DNA of 64,000 bases from Paenibacillus_E sp964253085 (GCF_964253085.1 NZ_CAXUQH020000001.1:5022001-5086000); one strand, 5' to 3'. Shown: positions 16,795 to 25,816, counted from the first letter of the stretch. Numbers and translations: made by a program. The notes: generated by a model from the sequence alone, not told the origin.

Positions 16795-17895
16795 TTAGAC
16801 TAGAACTGGAACCTCTGCAAGAACTTCCGTAAGAGCCGCGATGAATTTTGCATTTTGCTCACTTGAACCAATTGTGACACGCAGTGATGTTGGGAAGCCC
16901 AACATATGACCACCACGAACGATTAGCCCTCGACGCAATAAACCGTTGAATACGTCTGCCGCTGGACGAGCTACGTCCACCATAATAAAGTTTCCATGTG
17001 CTGGGAACGATTGCAGCCCAAGTTGTTTGAACTGTTCTTCTAAGTAGTTTAAACCAGATGTATTTGCTTCACGACAGCTTGCGATGAAATCTTGATCTTT
17101 AATTGCCGCAAGTGCAGCAGCTTGTGCGAAGCGAGTCGTATTGAAGGGCTCACGCACTTGATTAATCGAACGAATGACATCTGGATGCCCAATACCATAA
17201 CCAATTCGAAGTGAAGCAAGCCCATAGATTTTGGAGAAGGTACGCAGGGAGATCACATTCTTGTATTGACCAATAAGCTCAATGCTATCTGGGAACTCAC
17301 CTGTTGTGTTGTACTCGCAATAAGCTTCATCAAGAACAACAATCGTATGTGCAGGAACTTTAGCTAAGAAAGCTTTAATTTCCGCATCTGTATTCATCGT
17401 CCCTGTTGGGTTGTTCGGATTACAGATCCAAACAATTTTTGTACGATCAGTAATGGCAGCAGCCATGGCATCCAAATCATGCGTACCATCCTTCAATGGA
17501 ACCTCAATGGAAACCGCACCCTCAATTTCACAATTGTGTTTGTATTGCGGGAATGTGTGTGAAGCCATGACGGACTCATCTCCTGGCACTAGAAAAGCAC
17601 GTGCTAGCATAAGGATAACTTCATCTGAGCCTGCGCCAAAAATAATTTGATTCGTCTGGACGCCTAATGAAGCTGCTACAGCTTCAGTTAATTGTACGGC
17701 GCCTCCATCTGGATATAGACTAATATTAGCTATTTCTGCTTCAATTGCAGCCTTCACATGTGGAGATGACCCAAATGGGTTTTCATTGGAAGCAAGCTTA
17801 ATCACTTCAGTTAGGCCAAGCTCACGCTTCACTTCCTCAATAGGCTTACCTGGTTGGTAGACTGGCAAATGTATAATGGTTTGTTTCGGTTTCAT
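16795..17895 (-). CDS. hisC: Histidinol-phosphate aminotransferase
   Basis: PLP-dependent class II aminotransferase, 366 aa, used in histidine synthesis and, in Bacillus, for tyrosine and phenylalanine transamination, which explains its place between trpA and tyrA. Starts MKPKQTIIHLPVYQPGKPIEEV. Seen motifs: SNENPFGSSP, NPNNPTGT near 160, DEAYCEY near 194, and the PLP lysine in RTFSKIYGLASLRIGY near 223. Its start has AGGTGA upstream; trpA ends 16 nt before. Confidence 0.96.
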   Translation of the reverse strand: MKPKQTIIHLPVYQPGKPIEEVKRELGLTEVIKLASNENPFGSSPHVKAAIEAEIANISLYPDGGAVQLTEAVAASLGVQTNQIIFGAGSDEVILMLARAFLVPGDESVMASHTFPQYKHNCEIEGAVSIEVPLKDGTHDLDAMAAAITDRTKIVWICNPNNPTGTMNTDAEIKAFLAKVPAHTIVVLDEAYCEYNTTGEFPDSIELIGQYKNVISLRTFSKIYGLASLRIGYGIGHPDVIRSINQVREPFNTTRFAQAAALAAIKDQDFIASCREANTSGLNYLEEQFKQLGLQSFPAHGNFIMVDVARPAADVFNGLLRRGLIVRGGHMLGFPTSLRVTIGSSEQNAKFIAALTEVLAEVPVLV

Positions 17896-17911
17896 GAAGT
17901 CACCTCATCAA

Positions 17912-18727
17912 TTAGTGGTTCGAACGTTTTAATTGACCTACAAAGTTACCTAATTGTTTAAGACCTTCCGGATGAGCAGCATCCTTTTCGAAATGTGGTA
18001 ATGCGTTCTCGATCGTGCGAACAATCGCACTCCCTACAACAACGCCATCACACAGCTTCTCAAAGCGTTCAACCTGCTCACGTGAAGATATGCCGAAGCC
18101 CACAACAATGGGAACAGACGCGGCTTCACGAACGGTTGTAAGGAAATCTTCAATGCCGCCAAAAAATTCAGCACGCTCGCCTGTTACTCCAAGGGAAGAT
18201 ACACAATAAACGAAACCGCGTGCACTCGCAGCAATACGTTGCACACGTTCATTCGATGTTGGTGCAACTAAAGGAATCAAATGAACGCCATATTTCTCAG
18301 CAATTCCTCTTGTCTCACTATCTTCTTCCAATGGAAGATCTGGAATAATGATGCCACTGATTTCATTCTCCTGCATCACTTTGAAAATGCGCTCCAAACC
18401 AATTTGGAGAACCGGATTATAATAAGTAAAAAGAATGAATGGCAGCTGTGATCCGCGATTCCTTGCCTGTTTAGCTACATCGATAACATCAAAAATAGAA
18501 ATTTTCCGTTTCAAAGCGCGCTCAGAGGAGCGCTGAATAACGGGTCCATCTGCGAGGGGATCCGAGTAAGGTACACCAAGCTCGATTAAATCCGCACCTG
18601 CGCGTTCCATTTCTAGAATTAGCTCCAAGGACGCCTCAATCGAAGGGTCACCAATCGTTAGAAAAGGGATCATTGCGGTTTCACCGCGCGCTTTGAGTTC
18701 TGCAAAACGACTGTCAATACGGTTCAT
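17912..18727 (-). CDS. trpA: Tryptophan synthase alpha subunit
   Basis: Cleaves indole-3-glycerol phosphate to indole and glyceraldehyde-3-phosphate, passing indole to TrpB. 271 aa TIM barrel with FLTIGDPSIEASL, LIELGVPYSDPLADGPVIQRSSERAL (catalytic Glu and Asp), and GISSREQ/VVGSAIV phosphate-binding loops. Starts 3 nt after trpB stops. Confidence 0.97.
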   Translation of the reverse strand: MNRIDSRFAELKARGETAMIPFLTIGDPSIEASLELILEMERAGADLIELGVPYSDPLADGPVIQRSSERALKRKISIFDVIDVAKQARNRGSQLPFILFTYYNPVLQIGLERIFKVMQENEISGIIIPDLPLEEDSETRGIAEKYGVHLIPLVAPTSNERVQRIAASARGFVYCVSSLGVTGERAEFFGGIEDFLTTVREAASVPIVVGFGISSREQVERFEKLCDGVVVGSAIVRTIENALPHFEKDAAHPEGLKQLGNFVGQLKRSNH

Positions 18728-18730
18728 CGC

Positions 18731-19924
18731 CTATACCCCCTCGCCAAGATAACTAATAATGGATTCCACATCTTTATCGCCGCGGCCTGACAAGCTCACG
18801 ATAATGATTTGGTCCTTCGACATTGTCGGTGCTAATTTAAGCGTATGTGCAATGGCATGTGCGCTCTCTAATGCAGGAATGATACCTTCTGTGCGACTCA
18901 ACAATTGAAGTGCATCAAGTGCTTCTTGATCCGTTATTGGATAATAAGTGGCACGTTCAGCATCTTTGAGGTACGCATGTTCAGGACCGATTCCTGGGTA
19001 GTCCAGACCGGCTGAGATCGAATGCGCTGGCAAAACTTGACCATACTCGTCCTGAAGCAAGTAGCTGAGTGATCCTTGGAATACACCTGGTGTTCCTTTG
19101 GTCATCGTTGCTGCATGCTCCTCCGTGTTAACGCCGCGTCCTGCCGCCTCGACACCAATCAATTTCACTGAAGCGTCTTCAACGAATGGATAGAAAATAC
19201 CCATTGCGTTACTGCCTCCGCCAACACAAGCAACGACTGCATCTGGCAATCTGCCTTCTGTTTCCAAGATTTGCTCACGGGACTCATCCCCGATCACGCG
19301 CTGGAAATCACGAACCATCATCGGATAAGGATGGGGTCCAGTTACGGATCCAAGAATATAGTAAGTATCTTGAACGTTACTTACCCAGTAACGCAATGTT
19401 TCGTTACAAGCATCTTTCAATGTGCGCGTTCCTGAAGTAACAGGAATGACTTCCGAACCTAACAATTTCATGCGAAACACATTCAATTGCTGACGCTTCG
19501 TGTCTTCTTCACCCATGAATACTTTACATTCAAAGCCCATTAAAGCCGCGACAGTAGCTGAAGCAACACCATGCTGACCTGCCCCAGTTTCCGCGATTAT
19601 CTTCTTTTTCCCCATCCGTTTCGCTAGTACTGCCTGTCCGATGGTGTTATTAATTTTATGTGCGCCTGTATGATTTAAATCTTCACGTTTCAAATAAATC
19701 TTCGCTCCGCCAAGAAGCTCGGTTAAGCGCTCTGCATAATAAAGCGGAGTAGGTCTACCGGAATACTGCTTCTGCAAATAACGAACTTCAGCAATAAATT
19801 CAGGATCATCTTTATATTTCGCATAAGCTTCTTCAAGCTCATGTAAGGCATTCATTAATGTCTCGGGCACATAACGGCCACCGAACTTGCCAAATCTACC
19901 ATGCTGATCAGGTACTTGTGTCAC
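18731..19924 (-). CDS. trpB: Tryptophan synthase beta subunit
   Basis: PLP enzyme condensing indole with serine to tryptophan, 397 aa. Start GRFGKFGGRYVPETLM; PLP lysine in LNHTGAHKINN near residue 85; ETGAGQHGVA near 108; the GGGSNAMG phosphate-binding loop near 235. Overlaps the trpF stop by 4 nt (start inside the stop region), indicating coupled translation. SerA, whose product ends as the serine co-substrate, is in the same window at 59 kb. Confidence 0.97.
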   Translation of the reverse strand: MTQVPDQHGRFGKFGGRYVPETLMNALHELEEAYAKYKDDPEFIAEVRYLQKQYSGRPTPLYYAERLTELLGGAKIYLKREDLNHTGAHKINNTIGQAVLAKRMGKKKIIAETGAGQHGVASATVAALMGFECKVFMGEEDTKRQQLNVFRMKLLGSEVIPVTSGTRTLKDACNETLRYWVSNVQDTYYILGSVTGPHPYPMMVRDFQRVIGDESREQILETEGRLPDAVVACVGGGSNAMGIFYPFVEDASVKLIGVEAAGRGVNTEEHAATMTKGTPGVFQGSLSYLLQDEYGQVLPAHSISAGLDYPGIGPEHAYLKDAERATYYPITDQEALDALQLLSRTEGIIPALESAHAIAHTLKLAPTMSKDQIIIVSLSGRGDKDVESIISYLGEGV

Positions 19925-20619
19925 TTACGGGTCACCCTTTCCACAAACGCGGTTATTTTCGCAATATCTTTCACTCCATCTGTCTCCACGCCGCTCGATA
20001 CATCAACGCCATCAGGAGCATAAGCATCTACTAATTGATCTACGTTATCATGTCGGAGTCCGCCAGCTACTAACAATTGAATGCCAGCAGTACGTGCCCA
20101 CTCTTGATAAACAGGTATACAATCCCAGGCAAAAGTTGTCCCAGAACCGCCTCCATATACGGGGTCAAAAGTGTCTAATAAGATAGCATCAACATACCCG
20201 ATATACGGATCTAGTTGCTCAGCTACCTCGGCTAGAGAAGGCATGGAATCTTCTGTTTTGGAGATGGAAACGGATTTAAATACCTGTACACCAAAATGTT
20301 CACGAACCCATCCACAGAAAGCTGGTGTTTCCTGACTATGAAGTTGCACAATATCCAAAGGAGCTGCAGCTAAAATTTCGATCAACTGCTCCTTCGTTGG
20401 ATTGACAAATACCCCAACTGAACGTGGAACTGTCTGACCATTCACCTCTTCAGACTTTAAGTAAGCAATCAGCTCAGCAGCCTTCTCCGGCGTGACCTGT
20501 CGCTTGCTTGGTGCAAAAACAAAGCCGATATGTGCTATCGGCAAATGTACGATTGATTTTAACACTTCAACGCTTTGAAGTCCACAAATTTTTACCGTTG
20601 GAATCGTTCCCACAGTCAT
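19921..20619 (-). CDS. trpF: Phosphoribosylanthranilate isomerase
   Basis: Amadori isomerase of the tryptophan pathway, 232 aa TIM barrel. Seen: TVKICGLQSVEVL with the catalytic cysteine near residue 11, HIGFVFAPSKRQVTPE, VQLHSQETP, AILLDTFDP (catalytic Asp) and LLVAGGLRHDNV. I chose ATG 20619 rather than the adjacent TTG because of the spacing to GAGGCGGA. Slightly longer than average. Confidence 0.95.
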   Translation of the reverse strand: MTVGTIPTVKICGLQSVEVLKSIVHLPIAHIGFVFAPSKRQVTPEKAAELIAYLKSEEVNGQTVPRSVGVFVNPTKEQLIEILAAAPLDIVQLHSQETPAFCGWVREHFGVQVFKSVSISKTEDSMPSLAEVAEQLDPYIGYVDAILLDTFDPVYGGGSGTTFAWDCIPVYQEWARTAGIQLLVAGGLRHDNVDQLVDAYAPDGVDVSSGVETDGVKDIAKITAFVERVTRK

Positions 20620-20644
20620 CAAATCCGCCTCTTTCTACCTTTAA

Positions 20645-21439
20645 CTATGCCTTGTTGGCCAGCTCACCCATCAACTGATGAACCGCTTGTTCAACGACGG
20701 GTTGACGCATGAAATGCTCTCCGATGAGTACAGCTTGTGCCCCTACTTTCTCAACATAGGCCATATCTTCTACCGTAGAAATACCACTTTCACTCACGAC
20801 AGTTTTACCCTTTGGCATAAAGCTTATTAATTCTTCCGTTGTACCTAGATCGGTTACGAAGGTTTTTAAATTTCGATTATTTACACCTATCAATTGAGTA
20901 TCCAGCTCCAGAGCGCGCTCCAACTCTTCACGATCATGTACCTCGACGAGCGCATCTAAGCCAAGGTCCTTGGCTAGGGTCAAATATTGCTTCATTTGCT
21001 CTGTTGTCAAAATCGCTGCAATAAGTAGAATGGCATCTGCTCCCAGTAATCTTGCTTCATAGATTTGTTTCGGGTCAATGGTGAAATCCTTGCGTAACAA
21101 CGGAACATTCACCGCTTTACGCACAGCCTTCAAATAGTCATTACTTCCTTGAAAATACGAAACATCGGTTAATACCGAAATACAATCGGCGCCTGCACGC
21201 TCATAAGCCTGGGCCAATCCAACAGGTTCGAAATCAGCGCGAATTAATCCTTTGGATGGCGATGCTTTCTTCACTTCAGCGATTAACCCCATGGACCGCT
21301 TTTTCCCCAGCGTTAATGCACGTTCAAAGCCTAAACAAGGCGGAAGCTGAGAAATTAACTTTTCAGCCTCCGCGATCGAAAATTGGCTCATCGCCTCTAC
21401 TTCAACGCGCTTCGTAGCTACAATTTTATCAAGAAACAT
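20645..21439 (-). CDS. trpC: Indole-3-glycerol phosphate synthase
   Basis: Ring-closing decarboxylase, 264 aa TIM barrel. Starts MFLDKIVATKRVEVEAM. Seen: LIAEVKKASPSKGLI (catalytic Glu and Lys), ISVLTDVSYFQGS, PLLRKDFTIDPKQI (catalytic Lys), LVEVHDREELERAL and GVNNRNLKTF. Its start overlaps the end of trpD by 11 nt, consistent with coupling. Confidence 0.97.
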   Translation of the reverse strand: MFLDKIVATKRVEVEAMSQFSIAEAEKLISQLPPCLGFERALTLGKKRSMGLIAEVKKASPSKGLIRADFEPVGLAQAYERAGADCISVLTDVSYFQGSNDYLKAVRKAVNVPLLRKDFTIDPKQIYEARLLGADAILLIAAILTTEQMKQYLTLAKDLGLDALVEVHDREELERALELDTQLIGVNNRNLKTFVTDLGTTEELISFMPKGKTVVSESGISTVEDMAYVEKVGAQAVLIGEHFMRQPVVEQAVHQLMGELANKA

Positions 21440-22469
21440 GGCATAGTTCTCCTGTGTATTGGATTAAATCATTCAATTTCTGCTCTGCACGTCCCGAATC
21501 AATTACTTCCGCTGCAAATTTAACACCTTGTTGAAGTGTGCCTACAAGTCCGGTTACATAGAAGCAAGCAGCGGCATTCGCAAGTACGATGTCCCGATAG
21601 GGCCCTTTTTCACCTGCAAAAATATGACGAATGATTTCAGCGTTTAGCGAAGCATCTCCACCGGCTACATCTTTGATACTATGTGCACGAAGTCCTAGGT
21701 CATCTGGCGTAATGGTATAGGTCGTGATGATATCTGATTTCAACTCTGTCACCTTCGTAGGTGCGGAGATACTGAATTCATCCAAGCCATCTTCGCTAGC
21801 CACAACAAGTGCACGCTTCAGACCGAGTGCTTGCAGCGATTGCGCTAACATCTCTGTCTTGGTTCTATCGAAAACCCCAAGGACTTGGCGATCTGCTCCA
21901 GCAGGATTCGTTAGTGGTCCAAGCAAATTGAAAACCGTTCTAAATCCGAGTTCTTTGCGAGGTGCTGCAACATGCTTCATCGATTGATGGTAGGCTTGCG
22001 CGAACATAAAGCAAATACCAGTACGCTCAAGACATTTGGCAGCTTGCTCTCCGCTCAGTGTAATCTTAACGCCAAGAGCTTCAAGGACATCCGCACTACC
22101 ACTTTTACTCGACATCGCTCTATTGCCATGCTTCGCAACTCGGATACCGCCTGCTGATGCTACAATGGCTGCTGTAGTTGAGATATTGAACGTGTCTGCA
22201 CCGTCTCCACCCGTTCCACAGGTATCGAGGAGATCACTTTGATGTACTTTCACTTGCACAGCTTTGCTTCGCATCGTCTCCGCAAACCCTGTAATCTCTT
22301 CAAAGGTTTCCCCTTTGATACGAAGCGCCGTCAACAAACTTCCGATTTGCGCAGGTGAGGCAGCTCCATCCATGATCTCAGACATGACACTACGCGCTTC
22401 TTCCCGGGATAAATGATTGCCACTGATTACTTTACCAAGAGCTTGCTGTATCGAAATGGTTCCACTCAT
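21429..22469 (-). CDS. trpD: Anthranilate phosphoribosyltransferase
   Basis: Transfers phosphoribosyl from PRPP to anthranilate. 346 aa with the PRPP-binding DTCGTGGDGADTFNIST near residue 83 and GNRAMSSKSGSADVLEALG near 116. Monofunctional: there is no fused glutamine amidotransferase, and no trpG occurs in the operon, so the amidotransferase must be encoded elsewhere (pabA in Bacillus). Confidence 0.97.
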   Translation of the reverse strand: MSGTISIQQALGKVISGNHLSREEARSVMSEIMDGAASPAQIGSLLTALRIKGETFEEITGFAETMRSKAVQVKVHQSDLLDTCGTGGDGADTFNISTTAAIVASAGGIRVAKHGNRAMSSKSGSADVLEALGVKITLSGEQAAKCLERTGICFMFAQAYHQSMKHVAAPRKELGFRTVFNLLGPLTNPAGADRQVLGVFDRTKTEMLAQSLQALGLKRALVVASEDGLDEFSISAPTKVTELKSDIITTYTITPDDLGLRAHSIKDVAGGDASLNAEIIRHIFAGEKGPYRDIVLANAAACFYVTGLVGTLQQGVKFAAEVIDSGRAEQKLNDLIQYTGELCHVS

Positions 22470-22490
22470 GTTCTTCCATGCCCCTTCCTT

Positions 22491-24038
22491 CTATGAGTTA
22501 ACAAAATAATCTTTGTTAATATCGCTAACAGGTCTAGGCTCAGGACTGAACATGGCTTCTGCCATACGAATTGATTTCAGCAAAGCCGTCGCTTTGTTCA
22601 CGGTTTCTTGATATTCACTCTCAGGTACAGAATCCCAAACGATTCCTGCTCCTGCTTGCACATAGGCCTTACCTTTTTTGAACACAATCGTCCGGATCGT
22701 AATACAAGTGTCCAAATTCCCTGAAAATCCTAGATAACCAATTGCACCCGCGTAAGATCCGCGAGACTCTGGCTCCAGTTCAGCAATAATTCCCATCGCT
22801 CTCAGCTTCGGTGCTCCAGACACCGTACCTGCAGGCATACAGGAAAGGAAAGCATCGAAGAAATCTTTATCCTTCGCAATTTTACCAGACACATTTGAAA
22901 CGATATGCATCACATGTGAATAGCGTTCAATATCCATAAATGTATCACATTTGACCGTTCCAAATTCGGAGACACGCCCAATATCATTTCGGCCTAAATC
23001 AACCAACATCAAATGCTCTGCACGTTCTTTCTCGTCGGCAAGCAACTCCAACTCAAGTGCGTGATCTTCCTCTGGTGTTTTTCCTCTAGGTCTTGTTCCA
23101 GCAATCGGCCGCGTCTCTACTTTTTCTTCCTCAACTCGTACTAACAGCTCTGGAGACGTGCCCACGATCACCTCGTCGTCCATTTTCAGCACATACATAT
23201 AAGGAGATGGATTCATTGTTCGAAGCACACGATACACCTGTAAGGGAGAAACCGTTGTTTCCATTTCAAAACGCTGCGAGAGCACGACTTGAAAAATATC
23301 GCCGGCGCGAATGTATTCTTTGGCTTTGTTCACATTGGCAATGTACTTTTCTTTCGTAATATTCGAGCGAATTTCACCCAAATCTGGTTCTGACACGATT
23401 GGATTGTGCGTCATCGTGTCGGAACTAAGAGGCCGTTTAATTTTCTCAATCGTGGCATCGATTTTCTCACAAGTTGCTTGATAAGCTTTCGCGATATCCG
23501 CATCCGTTGCGAATTGGGGAACATGTAAGTTCGCAATCACTTTGATCTGTTGTTTGAAATGATCAAACACGATGACCTGATCGCAAAACATGAATTGAAT
23601 ATCATTCATTTGTAAGTCATCAATCTGATGAGCCGGTAGTTTCTCATAGTATTGCAATAAATCATATCCGAAGAATCCAACCGCACCACCCGTAAAGCGA
23701 GGAAGGTCTGCAAGCTGAGGACTGGAGTAGGAACGTAGGTAAGCCTTCAACACTTCGATCGGCTTCTCATCCGTGATTTTTTTCTCGGACCCAGTTTCGA
23801 CCGTTGTTTTTCCATGCTTCGCCGTGATCATCAAGAAAGGATCGCTGCCTAAGAAGGAATAACGCGCCCATTTCACTCCTCCTTCTACGCTTTCTAATAG
23901 AAAGGCACGAGGCTCTTGATATAAATGTTGGAACACACGTATTGGCGTCTCGGTATCAGCTAGTAAATGACGCACCACTGGGATAAGATTATAATCTTTG
24001 GACAAACGAATGACTTCTTGCAATTCAGGTGTATACAT
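22491..24038 (-). CDS. trpE: Anthranilate synthase component I
   Basis: Makes anthranilate from chorismate, using ammonia from a separate amidotransferase. 515 aa. The N-terminal feedback region contains LLESVEGGVKWARYSFLG; the catalytic domain has VVLSQRFE, PIAGTRPRG, LVDLGRNDIGR, SGAPKLRAM and GAIGYLGF. First gene of trpEDCFBA. ATG 24038 has GAGGGG about 8 nt upstream. The gene is preceded by a leader of about 280 nt with a TRAP-type attenuator. Confidence 0.97.
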   Translation of the reverse strand: MYTPELQEVIRLSKDYNLIPVVRHLLADTETPIRVFQHLYQEPRAFLLESVEGGVKWARYSFLGSDPFLMITAKHGKTTVETGSEKKITDEKPIEVLKAYLRSYSSPQLADLPRFTGGAVGFFGYDLLQYYEKLPAHQIDDLQMNDIQFMFCDQVIVFDHFKQQIKVIANLHVPQFATDADIAKAYQATCEKIDATIEKIKRPLSSDTMTHNPIVSEPDLGEIRSNITKEKYIANVNKAKEYIRAGDIFQVVLSQRFEMETTVSPLQVYRVLRTMNPSPYMYVLKMDDEVIVGTSPELLVRVEEEKVETRPIAGTRPRGKTPEEDHALELELLADEKERAEHLMLVDLGRNDIGRVSEFGTVKCDTFMDIERYSHVMHIVSNVSGKIAKDKDFFDAFLSCMPAGTVSGAPKLRAMGIIAELEPESRGSYAGAIGYLGFSGNLDTCITIRTIVFKKGKAYVQAGAGIVWDSVPESEYQETVNKATALLKSIRMAEAMFSPEPRPVSDINKDYFVNS

Positions 24039-24103
24039 GGAAACATCCCCTCTCAGCTTGTGAGCTACTCACCGCAGCGGCGCTCAAAACTCTATTCGAA
24101 TAC

Positions 24104-24131
24104 AAAAAAACCTCTACCAGGGGTAGAGGTT
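24104..24131 (-). terminator. Leader terminator (attenuator) of the trp operon
   Basis: On the minus strand a 10-bp stem (AACCTCTACC with GGTAGAGGTT, 3-nt loop) is followed by seven Ts, 66 nt before the trpE ATG. It lies in a leader with no gene between it and the promoter, so it is an attenuator. Confidence 0.9.
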
Positions 24132-24256
24132 GACTTTAGTTTCAGTAGACGATCAGGATGAATGTGAAAAAAAGAAAATGAGGGCTGGGTATGAACAAAT
24201 AGACGATCCCCCTCTGGGAACGATCCAATGGTCATATAGCTGCTGCTTTACTTTTT

Positions 24257-24319
24257 CTCATCTCAACTCGGCTCTGCTCTACTCGACTAAACTCTGCTCT
24301 ACTAACCTAAACTCATCTA
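24257..24319 (-). promoter_or_regulatory. TRAP-binding site: 13 NAG triplets with 2-nt spacers
   Basis: Read on the minus strand (RNA sense), 24319 to 24257 contains 13 triplets, each exactly 5 nt apart: UAG, GAG, UAG, UAG, GAG, GAG, UAG and then six GAG. Repeats of (G/U)AG with 2-3-nt spacers are the known target of the tryptophan-activated protein TRAP, whose B. subtilis trp site has 11. Its gene mtrB is in this window. Confidence 0.92.
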
Positions 24320-24324
24320 AGTTC

Positions 24325-24354
24325 ACTATACTACCGGGTAGCTTCATTTGTCAA
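24325..24354 (-). promoter_or_regulatory. Sigma-A promoter of the trp operon, within the aroH 3' end
   Basis: Minus-strand TTGACA (24349-24354) codes for part of the aroH C-terminus; TATAGT (24325-24330) follows at 18 bp, just after the aroH stop. Predicted start is near 24318, at the first TRAP triplet. Internal read-through from aroC is still possible. Confidence 0.85.
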
Positions 24355-24717
24355 TTTAACAATATCAGGACGAAGTGCTTTCGCTTCTTTCAAGTACACA
24401 TGGTTAATCTCCGCTTGGGTTTTGGTAGTGTTAACCTGAACCATCAAACGAATACATTTGGGCAATGAATTCTCAACTGGTACTTCCAAGGAGCACATTA
24501 GTGGAACTAGCTCCCAGCCAATGAGTGTACGAATCGCTCTTGCTGGAAACGTTGCCGTAATATCTTCCGTAACTGTAATGAAAACCGATCCAATATCTTC
24601 TGGAAGGAAATCATTAGCTTCTACAATTGCTTGCAAGAGCTCACTCGTTGCTTTTAAAATTTCATCTGCATCATTCTGTTCAACCGTTGTCGCGCCGCGA
24701 ATTCCCCTTAAGTACAT
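24331..24717 (-). CDS. aroH: Chorismate mutase, AroH type
   Basis: Monofunctional chorismate mutase of the small AroH class, 128 aa, making prephenate for Tyr and Phe. Starts MYLRGIRGATTVEQNDADEIL, the class signature with the active-site Arg at residue 7, followed by TVTEDITATFPARAIR and VEVPVENSLPKCIR-type residues around 86-90. Same order as B. subtilis aroF-aroB-aroH-trpE. Its 3' end contains the trp promoter hexamer. Confidence 0.94.
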   Translation of the reverse strand: MYLRGIRGATTVEQNDADEILKATSELLQAIVEANDFLPEDIGSVFITVTEDITATFPARAIRTLIGWELVPLMCSLEVPVENSLPKCIRLMVQVNTTKTQAEINHVYLKEAKALRPDIVKLTNEATR

Positions 24718-24720
24718 CGG

Positions 24721-25815
24721 TTATTTCTCCCCTTTTAGAAGGTCAACAATCTCTCTGACTTGCTGTGAAGTAACATCCTTACGGATCTCGACTTTACCAA
24801 TTTCGGTCGGGATGATATACACCATCGTACCTTCTTTGAATTTCTTATCATGCATCATAGCACTCATAATGCGATCTGTATCTAAATGTGCCGGTATGCT
24901 CACCGGCAATCCGTATTTCACAAATAAACCTTTGGTCACTGTATGGATGTCCTCGCTGTAGCCAAACTGCTGTGCGAGCTTTGCAGCGCCGACCATCCCA
25001 ATGGCAATGGCCTCCCCGTGCAGCAGCTCTCCGTAGCCCGCTACGGCTTCCAATGCGTGACCAATTGTATGTCCGAGGTTTAGTATCGCACGGAGATCAT
25101 TCTCGCGCTCGTCCTGCGATACGACGATGGCTTTCACCTGACAACCTATGTATAGCGCATAACTTAACGCTTCTGGATCTAACCCTAACAGCTTGTCTGC
25201 GTTTTCATCGCACCACTGTGTAAATGCGGCATCCCAGATCAAGCCATGCTTAATCACCTCAGAGAGCCCTGCCTTCACCTCGCGCTCCGGCAACGTCAAG
25301 AGCAAGTCGATGTCGAAAAGGACTAGCTCCGGCTGGTGAAACGCCCCGATGATGTTCTTCGCCATCGGGTGATTGACCGCTACCTTGCCGCCGACAGAAC
25401 TGTCGTGGGCAAGGATGGTCGTCGGGATCTGCACGAAGCGGATCCCGCGCATGAAGCTCGCCGCAGCGAAGCCGGCGAGATCGCCGACTACGCCTCCTCC
25501 GAGGGCTATGATCGCAGAATTGCGATCAAGGCCCGCCTGGAGGGCAGCGGTTACGATTCCCTCGAGCTGCGCGAGGGATTTGGATGTTTCGCCTGCGGGC
25601 ACGACGCAGGCTGTCGCGGCGAAGCCGCCGTCACGGAGCAGCGTCAGGACGCGCTCCAAGTGCAGTGCCGCCACCGATTCGTCGGTGACGATGAGCAGCG
25701 GCGACTTGCGGCTGAGCTTCGCGCGATCGAACAGTGCCGAGATATTGGTAAGAATGCCTTGGCCAATATAAATGGGATAAGAACGTTCTCCAAGCTCTAC
25801 GGTAAGTTCTCTCAT
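24721..25815 (-). CDS. aroB: 3-dehydroquinate synthase
   Basis: Shikimate-pathway lyase, 364 aa, NAD and Zn/Co dependent. Seen: GGGVVGDLAGFAAASFMRGI near 100 with NAD-binding, PTTILAHDSSVGGKVAVN, GLSEVIKHG with a metal-ligand Glu, and NLGHTIGHALE (metal-ligand His). I used ATG 25815 with GGAG about 10 nt upstream; the aroC stop is one base earlier. A segment from about 25240 to 25740 is much GC-richer than the rest of the gene. Start lies 1 nt after aroC. Confidence 0.95.
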   Translation of the reverse strand: MRELTVELGERSYPIYIGQGILTNISALFDRAKLSRKSPLLIVTDESVAALHLERVLTLLRDGGFAATACVVPAGETSKSLAQLEGIVTAALQAGLDRNSAIIALGGGVVGDLAGFAAASFMRGIRFVQIPTTILAHDSSVGGKVAVNHPMAKNIIGAFHQPELVLFDIDLLLTLPEREVKAGLSEVIKHGLIWDAAFTQWCDENADKLLGLDPEALSYALYIGCQVKAIVVSQDERENDLRAILNLGHTIGHALEAVAGYGELLHGEAIAIGMVGAAKLAQQFGYSEDIHTVTKGLFVKYGLPVSIPAHLDTDRIMSAMMHDKKFKEGTMVYIIPTEIGKVEIRKDVTSQQVREIVDLLKGEK

Positions 25816-25816
25816 C

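Noticed and set aside
24257..24319. TRAP triplet array as a microsatellite or T-box
   Set aside because: The period-5 NAG pattern with exact 2-nt spacers, a promoter, an attenuator and mtrB in the window fit TRAP. No T-box consensus exists in that leader.
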